Source: Nostoc sp. LPT (GTDB lineage: Bacteria; Cyanobacteriota; Cyanobacteriia; Cyanobacteriales; Nostocaceae). From it: 64,000 nt of DNA. Within the stretch, counting starts at the first letter, position 1; each line of letters starts with the position of its first letter. Location: NCBI RefSeq assembly GCF_017115165.1, contig NZ_JABXKF010000031.1:1-64000 (forward strand), in the 5' to 3' direction. A model generated the notes under the pieces. It was not told the origin of the DNA. It did not search any database and was given only the letters and a program-made list of their open reading frames with translations. The translations under genes and the position numbers were made by a program. Below, one piece after another: positions 8,605 to 17,581 of the stretch.

Positions 8605-9909
8605 ATGAAAAAGATAAACACCTTATTACCTGTAGTTTTTGTTATTGTTTTCCTGCTTTTAGCTTTTCCTTTACTTGGTCATTTAAAAGGTGTATTAGAA
8701 AATATTATTACTCTACAAAAACAAACTCAATTATTAGAAAATGAAATTAAAACTCTAGAATTTAATTTAAATTCAAGCAAGAAGATTAATTTAAAAGATA
8801 AGATTGTAATAGAGAAAGAGCGAATTGCACTAGATAAAGACTTACTGGGATTAGAAAAAGATATTAACGGGATTTTTATTCAAGCTCTTGTTGGCTCTGC
8901 TGCCCTACCCAGTATCTTTTTCACATGGCGAAGTCTTAAGGTTTCCCAAGAGGGACAAATTACAGAACGCTTCACCAAAGCTATTAACCAACTCGGAGAT
9001 GATAAGCTTGAGGTTCGACTAGGGGGAATTTATGCACTGGAGCGAGTTGCAAAAGATTCAGAAAAAGACCACTGGACAATCATGGAAGTTCTTACTTCCT
9101 TTATTCTGGAAAAATCTTCTTTAGATGAAATTAAGAATAATCCAGAAAAGCAACACACTAATCTTGTAGAACACTGTATAAATCAACAGGGCGATTTCAG
9201 TAATCAAGAAAGAGAATCAGGAAAAGTTACTACGGATGTTCAAGCAGCTCTCACTGTTATTGGACGGCGGAATTCTACGAAAAATCCAGATAATCTAAGA
9301 ATTAATTTAATGTATGCCAAGCTCATTGAAGCCAACCTCACTAAAGCCAACCTTAAAGAAGCTAAACTAACATCAGCTAACCTTAAACATGCCAACCTCA
9401 TTAAAGCCAACTTTAAGAGAGCTGATCTCTATTTCGCCAACTTCACTTATGCCGATCTCTATGAAGCTGACTTCACTGAAGCCTTCCTCCGTGGAGCCGT
9501 ACTTATAAAAGCTAAGCTTCAAGGAGCCAACCTCACTAAAGCTAAACTTAATTATATTAAGGTAGACAAATCTAGTAGAGTTTTAGATGAGGAAGGCGAA
9601 TCATTTATATCTGACTACTTTGGTCTCAGCAAAGCCAATTTTAAGCAAAAAGAGTTCACTGGAGACTACGATCGCATTTACGCATTTCTCATTAAAGCTG
9701 ATCTCAGTGGAGCCGACCTCAGTGGAGCCGACCTCAGAGGAGCCGACCTCAGAGGAGCTAACCTCAATGGAGCCGACCTCAATGGAGCCGACCTCCGAGA
9801 AGCTAAAAATTTAACTCCAAAGCAAGTCTATGCTGCCAAAAATTGGCAACAAGCCAAATATGACCCAGATTTTTACAAGCAATTAGGCTTACCACCAATT
9901 ACATCCTGA
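8605..9909 (+). CDS. membrane-anchored pentapeptide-repeat protein
   Basis: A 434-residue protein. Residues 6-28 form a membrane helix (LLPVVFVIVFLLLAFPLLG), followed by a coiled coil at about 35-85 and a second hydrophobic stretch at about 93-108 (IQALVGSAALPSIFF). Residues 115-175 (QEGQITERFTKAINQLG, RLGGIYALERVAKDS) are the module that often precedes pentapeptide repeats in cyanobacteria. From about residue 245 the A(D/N)LxxA repeat runs in two blocks, interrupted by a non-repeat segment at about 315-360, and forms a right-handed beta helix. The final repeats are nearly identical at DNA level (GGAGCCGACCTCA units at 9710-9795). Function is unknown. It is convergent with the large CHAT gene on the opposite strand. 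Confidence 0.8.
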   Translation: MKKINTLLPVVFVIVFLLLAFPLLGHLKGVLENIITLQKQTQLLENEIKTLEFNLNSSKKINLKDKIVIEKERIALDKDLLGLEKDINGIFIQALVGSAALPSIFFTWRSLKVSQEGQITERFTKAINQLGDDKLEVRLGGIYALERVAKDSEKDHWTIMEVLTSFILEKSSLDEIKNNPEKQHTNLVEHCINQQGDFSNQERESGKVTTDVQAALTVIGRRNSTKNPDNLRINLMYAKLIEANLTKANLKEAKLTSANLKHANLIKANFKRADLYFANFTYADLYEADFTEAFLRGAVLIKAKLQGANLTKAKLNYIKVDKSSRVLDEEGESFISDYFGLSKANFKQKEFTGDYDRIYAFLIKADLSGADLSGADLRGADLRGANLNGADLNGADLREAKNLTPKQVYAAKNWQQAKYDPDFYKQLGLPPITS

Positions 9910-9950
9910 AGAAAAGACACACTGTGGTCAACAGGTATGGTACGGGTAGT

Positions 9951-12900
9951 TCACTTTTGAATGTCGATACCGTTACACAAAGTGCGATCGCTCTTACTAA
10001 CATTCGGGTTATTCTTCAGATAATCACGCACCCAGTCGCAACCATGTGCCATTACCTTATCTACATCGACAACTTGATCTAAATTCCACAGAATCACTGT
10101 CTTGTCATCACTTGCTGAGGCGAGCTTTTTACCGTCAGGGCTGAAAGCTACTCCCCAAACCCTATCGCTATGCCCATTAAGGGTAGCAAGTAGGACAGGC
10201 TCTCGGAGCGACACTTTCCAGAGTTTAACCGTCTTGTCGTCACTCGCTGAGGCAATTGTTTTACCATCGGGGCTGAAAGTAACTCCAAAAACCCCAGCTT
10301 TATGCCCCTTAAGGGTAGTTAGCAAAGTGCCGTCCTTGTTCCAGAGTTTGACAGTCTTGTCCCAACTGGCTGAGGCAATTGTTTTACCGTCGGGGCTGAA
10401 AGCTACTCCCGCAACCGTGGCGTTATGCCCCTTAAAAGTAGTTAGCAAAGTGCCGTCTTTATTCCAAAGTTTAACGGTGTTGTCGTCACTCGCTGAAGCA
10501 ATCGTTTTACCATCGGGGCTGAAAGCTACTCCCCAAACCCGAGCTTGATGCCCTTTAAAGGTAGTCAGCAAGGTGCCGTCCTTGTTCCAGAGTTTAACAG
10601 TGCTATCCTCACTTGCCGAGGCGATTGTTTTACCATCGGGGCTGAAAGCTACTCCCCAAACCCCATTGCTATGTCCCTTAAGGGTAGTCAGTAGTACAGG
10701 CTCTTGGAGCGACACTTTCCAGAGTTTGATAGTTCTGTCGCTACTGCCCGAGGCAATTATCTGTCCGTCAGGGCTAAAAGCTACTGCGTAAACCGGAAGT
10801 TGTTGCCCCTTGAGGATAGTCAACAAAGTGCCGTCGCTGGCTCTCCAGAGTTTAACGGTGTTGTCGTCACTCGTCGAGGCGAGCATTTGACCATTGGGAG
10901 AGTAAGCAACTCTGAGAACTGTAGCGCTATGACCTCTGAGGGTTGTCAGCAACGTGCTATTTAGCTTCCAGAGTTTGACAGTATTATCCGAACTTGCCGA
11001 GGCGAGAGTTTTACCATCAGGGCTGAAAGTGACCCCCCAAACCCTCGCGCTATGCCCATTGAGCGTAGTCAACAAAGTGCCGTCCTTGTTCCAGAGTTTG
11101 ACGGTCTTATCCCAACTTGCTGAGGCAATCGTTTTACCGTCGGGGCTGAAAGCAACTCCCGTAACCGGAGCTTGATGCTCGTTAAGGGTAGTTAGCAAAG
11201 TGCCGTCCTTGTTCCAGAGTTTGACGGTCTTGTCCCCACTTGCGGAGGCAATCGTTTTAGCGTCAGGGCTGAAAGCAACATCCCAAACTGCATTTTGATG
11301 TCCCTGTAGGGTAGTTAGCAAGGTACCGTCGCTAACTCTCCAGAGTTTGACGGTGTTATCCGCACTTGCCGAGGCAATCGTCTTACCGTCGGGGCTGAAA
11401 GCAACTTTCCAAACTGTATTTTGATGCCCCTTAAGGGTAGTTAGCAAGGTGCCGTTGCTGGCTCTCCAAAGTTTGACAGTTTTGTCGTTACTTGCTGAGG
11501 CGATCGTTTTACCGTCAGGGCTGAAAGTCACTCCCCAAACCTGATCACTAACCTGGAGGGTAGTTAGCAAGGTGCTGTCACTTGCTTTCCAGAGTTTGAC
11601 AGTTTTGTCCGCACTCGCCGATACAATCGTTTTACCGTCGGGACTGAAAGCAACATCCCAAACTGTATCTTCATGTCCTTTGAGCGTAGTTAGCAAGGTG
11701 CCATCAATCTTCCAAATTTTAACGGTCTTGTCGTCACTCGTCGAGGCAATTCTCTGACCGTCGAGGCTGAAAACTACTTTCTTTACCTCACTGCTATGCT
11801 GTGATAAGCGGTTGTACTCAACTGCCCCATAAACTGCCCGCCGCAGCACCAATTCAACCTGATGCTGGGTGTCCGCATCTACCCCTACTAACTTTTGCAG
11901 TTTCCGCCTCGCCCTGATTGCTTCTCTGAGCGCGTCCAACTTTTGATTTGAGGCAAACAGTGCTGCTGAGGATTCACTAATAGCTTTAAGTTCGCTCTTT
12001 GCTGAATTCTGCCATTGCCACCAAGCTGCACTAGCTAGCATCGAAGTTACCACCAAACCAGCAGTTAGCCCAAAAATAGTGAATTGATTTGTGCGCTTTT
12101 TTTCCCTTTCTTGCTTATTTTGCTTTTCTGCACTGGCTTGAATAAACTCCTTTTCTTGGAGTGTTAGTTCATCTGTGCGTTCGATGTACCATTTGAGTGC
12201 AACACTTAACGGCTTTTCCTGTAATAATCTCCCAGAGTCGTACTGATGATCTTGCCATTCTCGGACATTTGGCTTTAATCTTTCTTGCCAAGTACGAAAC
12301 TCCCGGTTATCTTGAATCCACTGGCGAAAAGTTCCCCATTCCCTAATTAACGCTTCGTGAATTATCTCTACCGTCTCTTCCTTGTTTTCGCTAGTCTCAT
12401 CACAACCAGTCACCAGCAAACGTGCATCAGCTAATTGTTGCACCAAATCCCAATTTGCTTCTCCTACCTGTTTTCGAGTCGCCACACGTCGGGTATCCTC
12501 CGTACCTTCCCCAGGACACACTAACTGAATAAATATTTTTTCCGCCCGTTTTCTATCAACCTCACTCAGCTTATCTAACACCGTATCGGCATAGTTAGCC
12601 AAAGCTTTCTCTAACCCACCAATTTCTTGATAAGCTTCGTGGGTGAGAAACCATCTTTTCGGTTTGAGCCAAAGCTGCATCAGGGTAAACTCAAGTAAAG
12701 GTAAACGTCCCGATTCATTACCCAAATCTCTGATTAAAGTATCTGTCAACCCCTCCTCAAATACCACCTTCATTTTTTGCGCTGGTTTTTCAATAGCACA
12801 ACGCAACTCCTCCCGGTTCATCGGACTAAGATTATAAATTCCCTGCTGCAAAGCATCGCTAAAAGGACGGTAAGATAAAGCATAGCCATAAAAATCCGCC

Positions 12901-14627
12901 CGCAATGTCATAACCAAGGTAAATCTAGGAGCGTAGTTGATAGCGTAGATTAATGCATCTAAAAAAGGCTGGCGTTCCTCTTGTGGTGCGAGGGTGTAAA
13001 GTTCTTCAAATTGGTCGGCGATAAGTACTAAGTGTGATATCCCCCCTTCCCTCGTAGGGAAGGGGGGTAAGGGGGTTAGGTTCTGAAAAATACTTGCGAT
13101 CGCATCACACAACTTTGTCTCATCATGCCGCAAGTCTATCTCTAAAACCATTTGGTCTAATCTGCGTTGTATATCTGTTGAATTTTCTCCTTGTAGTGGT
13201 GCTGGAGAATGACAATGATGATTTAATGCGATCGCTAAATTACCAAGAGGATTATTCCCCGGACGAAAAGAAATAATCTCCACATTCCCAATTTTTCGTA
13301 AATTCGGAACCAACCCCGCAAACACCACAGACGACTTCCCACTCCCAGATGCACCAACCACAGGAACCAAAGATTTACTTTGAACTGCTGCTACCAACTG
13401 ATCAACAAACTTCTCTCGACCAAAGAAAAAATCTGCCTGTTCTTCCCCAAACGCCGACAAACCCTGATAAGGACACTCAGGTAACTTACCAGATAATCCA
13501 CCCAAATCTGACCAACTGGGAGGAAGTTCTAATGTATTCTTGCAAATAATCGGTAACCAACTCACTCCTGGTAGGGGCTTTTCTCCCTCAGACTTTCCTG
13601 TCAGTTCTTGTAATTTACCCCTTGCTTTCAAAACAGCGGTAAATAAAGAATCTCCACCAGCGTAAGAAGAAAGAAAAAAGTTGAGAAACTTGTGCGCGAT
13701 TTTATCCGGTACTGGTTCCCGCCAAACTATGACGTAAGGTAAATTGAAATCTGCTAATCGTTGTGCTAAACCCAAACCATCACAGGAATTAAAAATTGCT
13801 AATTTTAAACCTTTACTAATTGCTAATTTTAAAGTTTGCGGAATTTCTTCTAAATCTAAACTTTCATTAGGATTCAGGTCAATTATACCTTTTTTACCAT
13901 GCTCTTGAGATTCACTGTGTCCCGCAAAAAACAAAATATCACAAGGCTCGTCCCAAAGTTTTTGAAGTGACTCACGCTTTGGTTCTTTCAAAGAAATAAT
14001 TTCTGCGCCTCGTTTTTCTAGCTGTATAATTAATTTTTCATCTGTTTTTGTATCTAGATCTTTACTATCTCCAAAAATACTGATAATTTTAATTCTTCGG
14101 AAATTTTCAGACTTTAATTTAGTTGTAGATACAGCCGTTTTTTGCAGGTAATCTTTAAAAGAAAGCGCTACTTCCGAGGAAGAATGTTGGCCAAATAAAT
14201 AACATTCCTGCCAAGGTATGCGATGTAAAATGTTCTTTGTCGATTCTGATGTAACTCCGTGCGTATTGACAATTAAACGAATATCAATATTAGTATTTGA
14301 GGTAATTGCTGGTTCTAACTGTAACTTAATTGGTAGTAGCCATTGATTTAGTTTTTCACGTAAAGACTTAGCATATTCAGAACAGATATCTGCAGATACA
14401 TTTGTAACTTGGTTATTTTTAAAACCTCTGCTGTCAGGTTGAACTAACAAGTTATAGATTTTTTTCCAACGTTCATAGCTATTTGGAATTTCTTCGGCTG
14501 GAGGTAATTGGGTTTCTAGTTGCTTGATATCACTTTCAGTCGAAAAAGCATCTATCTGAAGTTTGATTTTACTAAATCCCTGCTCAAAATCACCATCGCC
14601 AAATTGCAAATTTACCCATACTTCCAT
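9951..14627 (-). CDS. CHAT protease - nSTAND1 NTPase - TM - 14 x WD40 protein
   Basis: A 1558-residue multidomain protein. A CHAT caspase-like domain covers about 115-365 with the catalytic pair His237 (FFAGHSES) and Cys282 (FNSCDGLG). An nSTAND1-type NTPase follows with Walker A GASGSGKS at 425-432 and Walker B LVLIADQFEEL at about 533-543. A single membrane helix lies at about 845-870 (FGLTAGLVVTSMLASAAWW). From about 942 there are 14 WD40 repeats, enough for two seven-bladed propellers. The short C-terminal tail contains Cys residues. The logic is that of STAND switches: WD40 senses a ligand, the NTPase oligomerises and the protease is released. The repeats are highly similar at DNA level, indicating recent expansion or gene conversion. 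Targets are unknown. Confidence 0.92.
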   Translation of the reverse strand: MEVWVNLQFGDGDFEQGFSKIKLQIDAFSTESDIKQLETQLPPAEEIPNSYERWKKIYNLLVQPDSRGFKNNQVTNVSADICSEYAKSLREKLNQWLLPIKLQLEPAITSNTNIDIRLIVNTHGVTSESTKNILHRIPWQECYLFGQHSSSEVALSFKDYLQKTAVSTTKLKSENFRRIKIISIFGDSKDLDTKTDEKLIIQLEKRGAEIISLKEPKRESLQKLWDEPCDILFFAGHSESQEHGKKGIIDLNPNESLDLEEIPQTLKLAISKGLKLAIFNSCDGLGLAQRLADFNLPYVIVWREPVPDKIAHKFLNFFLSSYAGGDSLFTAVLKARGKLQELTGKSEGEKPLPGVSWLPIICKNTLELPPSWSDLGGLSGKLPECPYQGLSAFGEEQADFFFGREKFVDQLVAAVQSKSLVPVVGASGSGKSSVVFAGLVPNLRKIGNVEIISFRPGNNPLGNLAIALNHHCHSPAPLQGENSTDIQRRLDQMVLEIDLRHDETKLCDAIASIFQNLTPLPPFPTREGGISHLVLIADQFEELYTLAPQEERQPFLDALIYAINYAPRFTLVMTLRADFYGYALSYRPFSDALQQGIYNLSPMNREELRCAIEKPAQKMKVVFEEGLTDTLIRDLGNESGRLPLLEFTLMQLWLKPKRWFLTHEAYQEIGGLEKALANYADTVLDKLSEVDRKRAEKIFIQLVCPGEGTEDTRRVATRKQVGEANWDLVQQLADARLLVTGCDETSENKEETVEIIHEALIREWGTFRQWIQDNREFRTWQERLKPNVREWQDHQYDSGRLLQEKPLSVALKWYIERTDELTLQEKEFIQASAEKQNKQEREKKRTNQFTIFGLTAGLVVTSMLASAAWWQWQNSAKSELKAISESSAALFASNQKLDALREAIRARRKLQKLVGVDADTQHQVELVLRRAVYGAVEYNRLSQHSSEVKKVVFSLDGQRIASTSDDKTVKIWKIDGTLLTTLKGHEDTVWDVAFSPDGKTIVSASADKTVKLWKASDSTLLTTLQVSDQVWGVTFSPDGKTIASASNDKTVKLWRASNGTLLTTLKGHQNTVWKVAFSPDGKTIASASADNTVKLWRVSDGTLLTTLQGHQNAVWDVAFSPDAKTIASASGDKTVKLWNKDGTLLTTLNEHQAPVTGVAFSPDGKTIASASWDKTVKLWNKDGTLLTTLNGHSARVWGVTFSPDGKTLASASSDNTVKLWKLNSTLLTTLRGHSATVLRVAYSPNGQMLASTSDDNTVKLWRASDGTLLTILKGQQLPVYAVAFSPDGQIIASGSSDRTIKLWKVSLQEPVLLTTLKGHSNGVWGVAFSPDGKTIASASEDSTVKLWNKDGTLLTTFKGHQARVWGVAFSPDGKTIASASDDNTVKLWNKDGTLLTTFKGHNATVAGVAFSPDGKTIASASWDKTVKLWNKDGTLLTTLKGHKAGVFGVTFSPDGKTIASASDDKTVKLWKVSLREPVLLATLNGHSDRVWGVAFSPDGKKLASASDDKTVILWNLDQVVDVDKVMAHGCDWVRDYLKNNPNVSKSDRTLCNGIDIQK
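13041..13080. repeat. dispersed palindromic repeat inside the nSTAND coding region
   Basis: A perfect 12-bp inverted repeat (CCCCCCTTCCCT, loop CGT, AGGGAAGGGGGG) at 13041-13067 is followed by TAAGGGGGTTAGG. A diverged copy of the whole unit lies between genes at 46720-46759. Here it keeps the reading frame and adds about 15 residues (near 516-530, LTPLPPFPTREGG) just before the Walker B strand of the CHAT-nSTAND-WD40 protein. Confidence 0.85.
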
Positions 14628-14782
14628 AAACCACCACTTGAAATTAATTTACCAAGGTGCCTTAGAGACCATTTATAAAGTAAATCTTAAGTAGGGGAGG
14701 CAGGATGAGCGCCGGCTTTCGGCATTGGCGCAGCCTGCACTTCGACAAAGCTCAGTGACACCGCAGGTATCATAACTGCCAT

Positions 14783-14884
14783 TGCGTTAGGCTAAAGCCT
14801 AACGCACCATGTTGTATAGCGGTGTGTTAGGCGCTTTGATATGTTTTTTGCGAGAAAGCATATTGAAATATGCGCCTAACACAC
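14783..14884. repeat. pair of palindromic repeats in a spacer
   Basis: The first is a perfect 11-bp stem with a 2-nt loop (TGCGTTAGGCT-AA-AGCCTAACGCA, 14783-14806). The second has a perfect 13-bp stem (GTGTGTTAGGCGC at 14822-14834 with GCGCCTAACACAC at 14872-14884) enclosing a smaller CATAT/ATATG hairpin. Both carry the GTTAGGC core. They lie in the 294-bp spacer upstream of the CHAT-nSTAND-WD40 gene and could be dispersed repeats or act on its leader RNA. Confidence 0.7.
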
Positions 14885-14921
14885 TCTACAGTAACTTGAT
14901 TTTTACTTGATAAATGACCTC

Positions 14922-15170
14922 TTAATCACTTATTAACAATCCTACAAAATTAAAGCTGTCATAACCACAACTGAAGCTGTGGTTATGAACATTCCAAGTG
15001 TCATAAGTAACGCTTAAGTTGTTGTTACCACAGCTAAAGCTGTCGTTATGAATTTTCCCAGTTTCATAAGTAACGCTTAAGTTGTCGTTACCACAGCTAA
15101 AGCTGTCGTTATAATTGCTCAAGTTGTCATTATCAAGGTTCAATGTTAGACCAAATAAATATTTCCTCAA
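14922..15170 (-). CDS. possible short protein made of 21-residue repeats
   Basis: An 82-codon frame on the minus strand is made mostly of three copies of a 63-bp unit (best matches 15001-15049 and 15064-15112, with a diverged third copy at about 14938-15000). Each unit encodes HNDSFSCGNNNLSVTYDT or a close variant. The unit length is a multiple of three, which preserves the frame. I see no signal peptide, known domain or strong ribosome-binding site. It could be a genuine repeat peptide or a non-coding tandem repeat that happens to be open. Confidence 0.3.
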   Translation of the reverse strand: MRKYLFGLTLNLDNDNLSNYNDSFSCGNDNLSVTYETGKIHNDSFSCGNNNLSVTYDTWNVHNHSFSCGYDSFNFVGLLISD

Positions 15171-15227
15171 CAGCTATGTCTACGATGGGCGTAGATGCAG
15201 CACCTTCTTATTCCAGGCGAGTTATTT

Positions 15228-15792
15228 CTAGCCACCCATCTTTAACCATCCAAAAACTTGGTTGACGGTTAGTGCAAGTTCAATTTCCGGTAATACAGGC
15301 AAAAAATCTTCTCCCTGGAGTAGCACTGGCTGCTGCTCTGGTAGAAATACCAAAATACTTACATCGTCAGGGTCAAGAAACCATCCCAGGCGACTGCCAT
15401 ACTTCAGACAGTGAAGAATGTTCCCAATTACCTTGTTGGGTTTTTGTTCTGGTGAGAGAATCTCAATCGTCCAGTCTGGTGGAAGTTCAAAATTATCAGG
15501 TACTTCATCGTCAACTGTGAACGGTATGCGTTCCCACAGAAATACAGCTACATCAGGTACAATTGAGCGTTCCCCAAAGCTACACCGTAATTCGGGAAAC
15601 CCATAGGCAATCTTCTAGATTCTCTGTGACTTCATTAATAACAGCACAGAGTTTACCTTGTAAGCGGCTGTGTCTCCCTTTTGGCATTGGCTTTTGAATA
15701 ATCTCTCCGTTAATATATTGACTTGCAGGCTTTGTTTCTGGGAGCTTCAGAAACTCTTCCAATGTGAGAGGTTGAGTAATTATGACGCTCAT
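15228..15792 (-). pseudogene. frameshifted Uma2-family (DUF820) nuclease-like gene
   Basis: The N-terminal part, MSVIITQPLTLEEFLKLPET then YINGEIIQKPMPKGRHS, is typical of Uma2/DUF820 proteins. Around 15615-15625 the frame changes. The first frame ends shortly after as LWVSRITV. The adjacent frame continues the family sequence with KIAYGFPELRCSFGERSIVP, then VAVFLWERIP, PPDWTIEILSPEQ, and ends WLKMGG-stop at 15228. Together they give a normal-length protein of about 188 residues. Uma2 proteins have a PD-(D/E)xK-like fold and are abundant in cyanobacteria, with unclear function. Confidence 0.85.
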
Positions 15793-15916
15793 AGCTCCTG
15801 AATCCTTTGAAGATTGTTTTTAGTCTAGCAATATGTATAGACAGGTGCTTAACTCCGTGAACGCACCTGTCTATACATCAAAGGAAAAATTGCAGATATT
15901 GATTAGGAATTATCGA

Positions 15917-16450
15917 TTATTTCCGCACCACTACTAAAGTTCCTGTTGAAGCCCAGTTGTAAAGATTACGAGCTTGCTTAACAGGTAAATTTACGCAACC
16001 ATGACTGACTGGAGTCCCAAAACGGTTATGCCAATAAGCGCCGTGAATGGCATACCCTCTGTAGAAATACATTGTGTAAGGAACGTCAGGAATGTTGTAG
16101 CCTCTGCCTCGCATCCGGTGAGTGCGATACTTAGAATTAATCCGAAATCTACCTATGGGTGTAGGAGTCGCTCGCTTACCTCCAGAAATGCGATATGAAT
16201 GAACAAGTTTATTACCTTCCCATGCACGTAAACGTTGCTCTGACAAATCAATTTCAATCCAGCGAGGTTGGCTAATATTATTAGATAGAGTGATGGTGTT
16301 ATCATCGACTGACGTGGCTGTTGCTGTAGTCGAATTGGATATACCTGTTAGCGGTGATGACCAAGAGAATAAAGTCACCACCATCAGCGCCACACCTGTA
16401 CAAAAAGTTCCTGAAGAACGAATCCCACCACGGCGAATCCAAGTTTGCAT
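15917..16450 (-). CDS. L,D-transpeptidase (YkuD family)
   Basis: A 177-residue protein with an N-terminal hydrophobic segment at about 15-33 (signal peptide or anchor) and a YkuD catalytic domain at about 62-177. The active-site block is [19 protein letters not shown], with His136, His150 and nucleophile Cys152. Such enzymes cross-link peptidoglycan through meso-diaminopimelate (3-3 links) or anchor proteins to it, in the periplasm. It stops at VVVRK. A paralogue lies about 500 bp upstream in the same direction (16954-17490), so the two arose by tandem duplication but are probably transcribed separately. Confidence 0.93.
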   Translation of the reverse strand: MQTWIRRGGIRSSGTFCTGVALMVVTLFSWSSPLTGISNSTTATATSVDDNTITLSNNISQPRWIEIDLSEQRLRAWEGNKLVHSYRISGGKRATPTPIGRFRINSKYRTHRMRGRGYNIPDVPYTMYFYRGYAIHGAYWHNRFGTPVSHGCVNLPVKQARNLYNWASTGTLVVVRK

Positions 16451-16953
16451 TATGCCTCATCTTCTAAACTACGCAAAAATCATCAAGTGAAGTAATTTTC
16501 TGGAAAACTATAAATTTCCAGATCGACTACTTGATTTCTGTGGAGGATTTACGCAATTCATCCGCTAATGCTTCTCAAGACAAGTCCTAAGTTAATCTGC
16601 ATCCAATTTGCACATTTGTCATTTGTCCATAATTAAATGATGAATCCTAACTAGTGACTAATGACTAATGACTAATTACAAAGGACAATCTTAACAAAAA
16701 TTTGTCATTTAAATGCTTAAATACAAACTTTCCCCAAATTTATATTTGCATTCGTAATTTCATACAGGAATTGTCAGGATTTCCGCTTATTTTTCGGGCA
16801 ACTTATGAAATGCCTCTTTCTATATTTTATTTCAAATTCAGTAATTCCGACTCCGAAGATTCCCAGCAATATTTTATGCTGGGAATCACTTAATTGTCTT
16901 GATTTGTTGTTATTTATAATTTTAACTAAATTGCTTTTTAGCTGCTTCAACTA
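16451..16953. other. 503-bp spacer with short tandem repeats and a hairpin
   Basis: It holds TGACTAATGACTAATGACTAAT short tandem repeats at about 16650-16676 and a perfect 11-bp stem (GATTCCCAGCA / TGCTGGGAATC) at 16858-16887. The hairpin lies 66 bp beyond the stop of the upstream L,D-transpeptidase gene and lacks a clear T-tract, so it is only a possible terminator or RNA-stabilising structure. I see no convincing gene. Confidence 0.6.
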
Positions 16954-17490
16954 TCATTTATGAATGACTATTGGTGTCCCTACCGATGCCCAATCGAATA
17001 GCCATTTTGCATGTTTAGGTGCGATATTCACACAGCCGTGGCTCACTGGAGTACCAAATCTCTTATGCCAATAAGCTCCATGAATAGCGTAATTACCTTG
17101 GTAAAACATTGCATAAGGAACGTTGGGAACATTATAGTTTTCTCCCTGCATCCGCGTAGTTTTAAACTTGGATTGAACCTTAAAAGTACCGACAAGAGTA
17201 GGAGTGGCTTTTTTCCCAGAGGAAATAGCACTTCCATAAACAACTTTGTCACCTTGCCAAGCTATTAATCTTTGCTTTGAAAGATCAATTTGAATCCAGC
17301 GCTGATTTGATTGTTGTAATGTCTGGATTTTTTGTGCAATCACTTGATTTTTGGAATTCGCCCAAACTCCACTGGTTCCAGTAGTAGTAAAAACACTTAA
17401 GGACAGTGCTGTACCAGTGAGGATTATTTGTAAGCGACGCACCCAGTCAGCAGAAATTTGTCTTTTCATTTTAGATACACTCACACTCAA
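16954..17490 (-). CDS. L,D-transpeptidase (YkuD family)
   Basis: A 178-residue paralogue of the neighbouring enzyme. A hydrophobic N-terminal segment (about 21-38) ends near VWANS, consistent with signal-peptide cleavage. The catalytic block [19 protein letters not shown] supplies His137, His151 and Cys153. The YkuD fold begins with RWIQIDLSKQRLIAWQGD. It is expected to act in the periplasm on peptidoglycan. Outside the catalytic block the two paralogues differ most in the N-terminal 60 residues and in the last helix, which may set location or substrate. Confidence 0.93.
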   Translation of the reverse strand: MSVSVSKMKRQISADWVRRLQIILTGTALSLSVFTTTGTSGVWANSKNQVIAQKIQTLQQSNQRWIQIDLSKQRLIAWQGDKVVYGSAISSGKKATPTLVGTFKVQSKFKTTRMQGENYNVPNVPYAMFYQGNYAIHGAYWHKRFGTPVSHGCVNIAPKHAKWLFDWASVGTPIVIHK

Positions 17491-17581
17491 ATCATGGGGT
17501 CTTGAGAAACTTATCAGGTTTCACCTTTATTTCCCTATCTATTACTTTAATAGACGTGAAGTTTGATGATTTGATTCTAAG

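Noticed and set aside
10102..11757. Series of plus-strand ORFs rich in SLTVLSSLAEA
   Set aside because: They are exact antisense shadows of the WD40 repeats in the CHAT-nSTAND-WD40 gene.
14938..15112. Possible CRISPR array or tracr-like repeat
   Set aside because: The 63-bp units are directly adjacent and degenerate, without unique spacers.
16702..16893. 63-codon ORF between the two L,D-transpeptidase genes
   Set aside because: Ends within the hairpin at 16858-16887 and has no coding signature.
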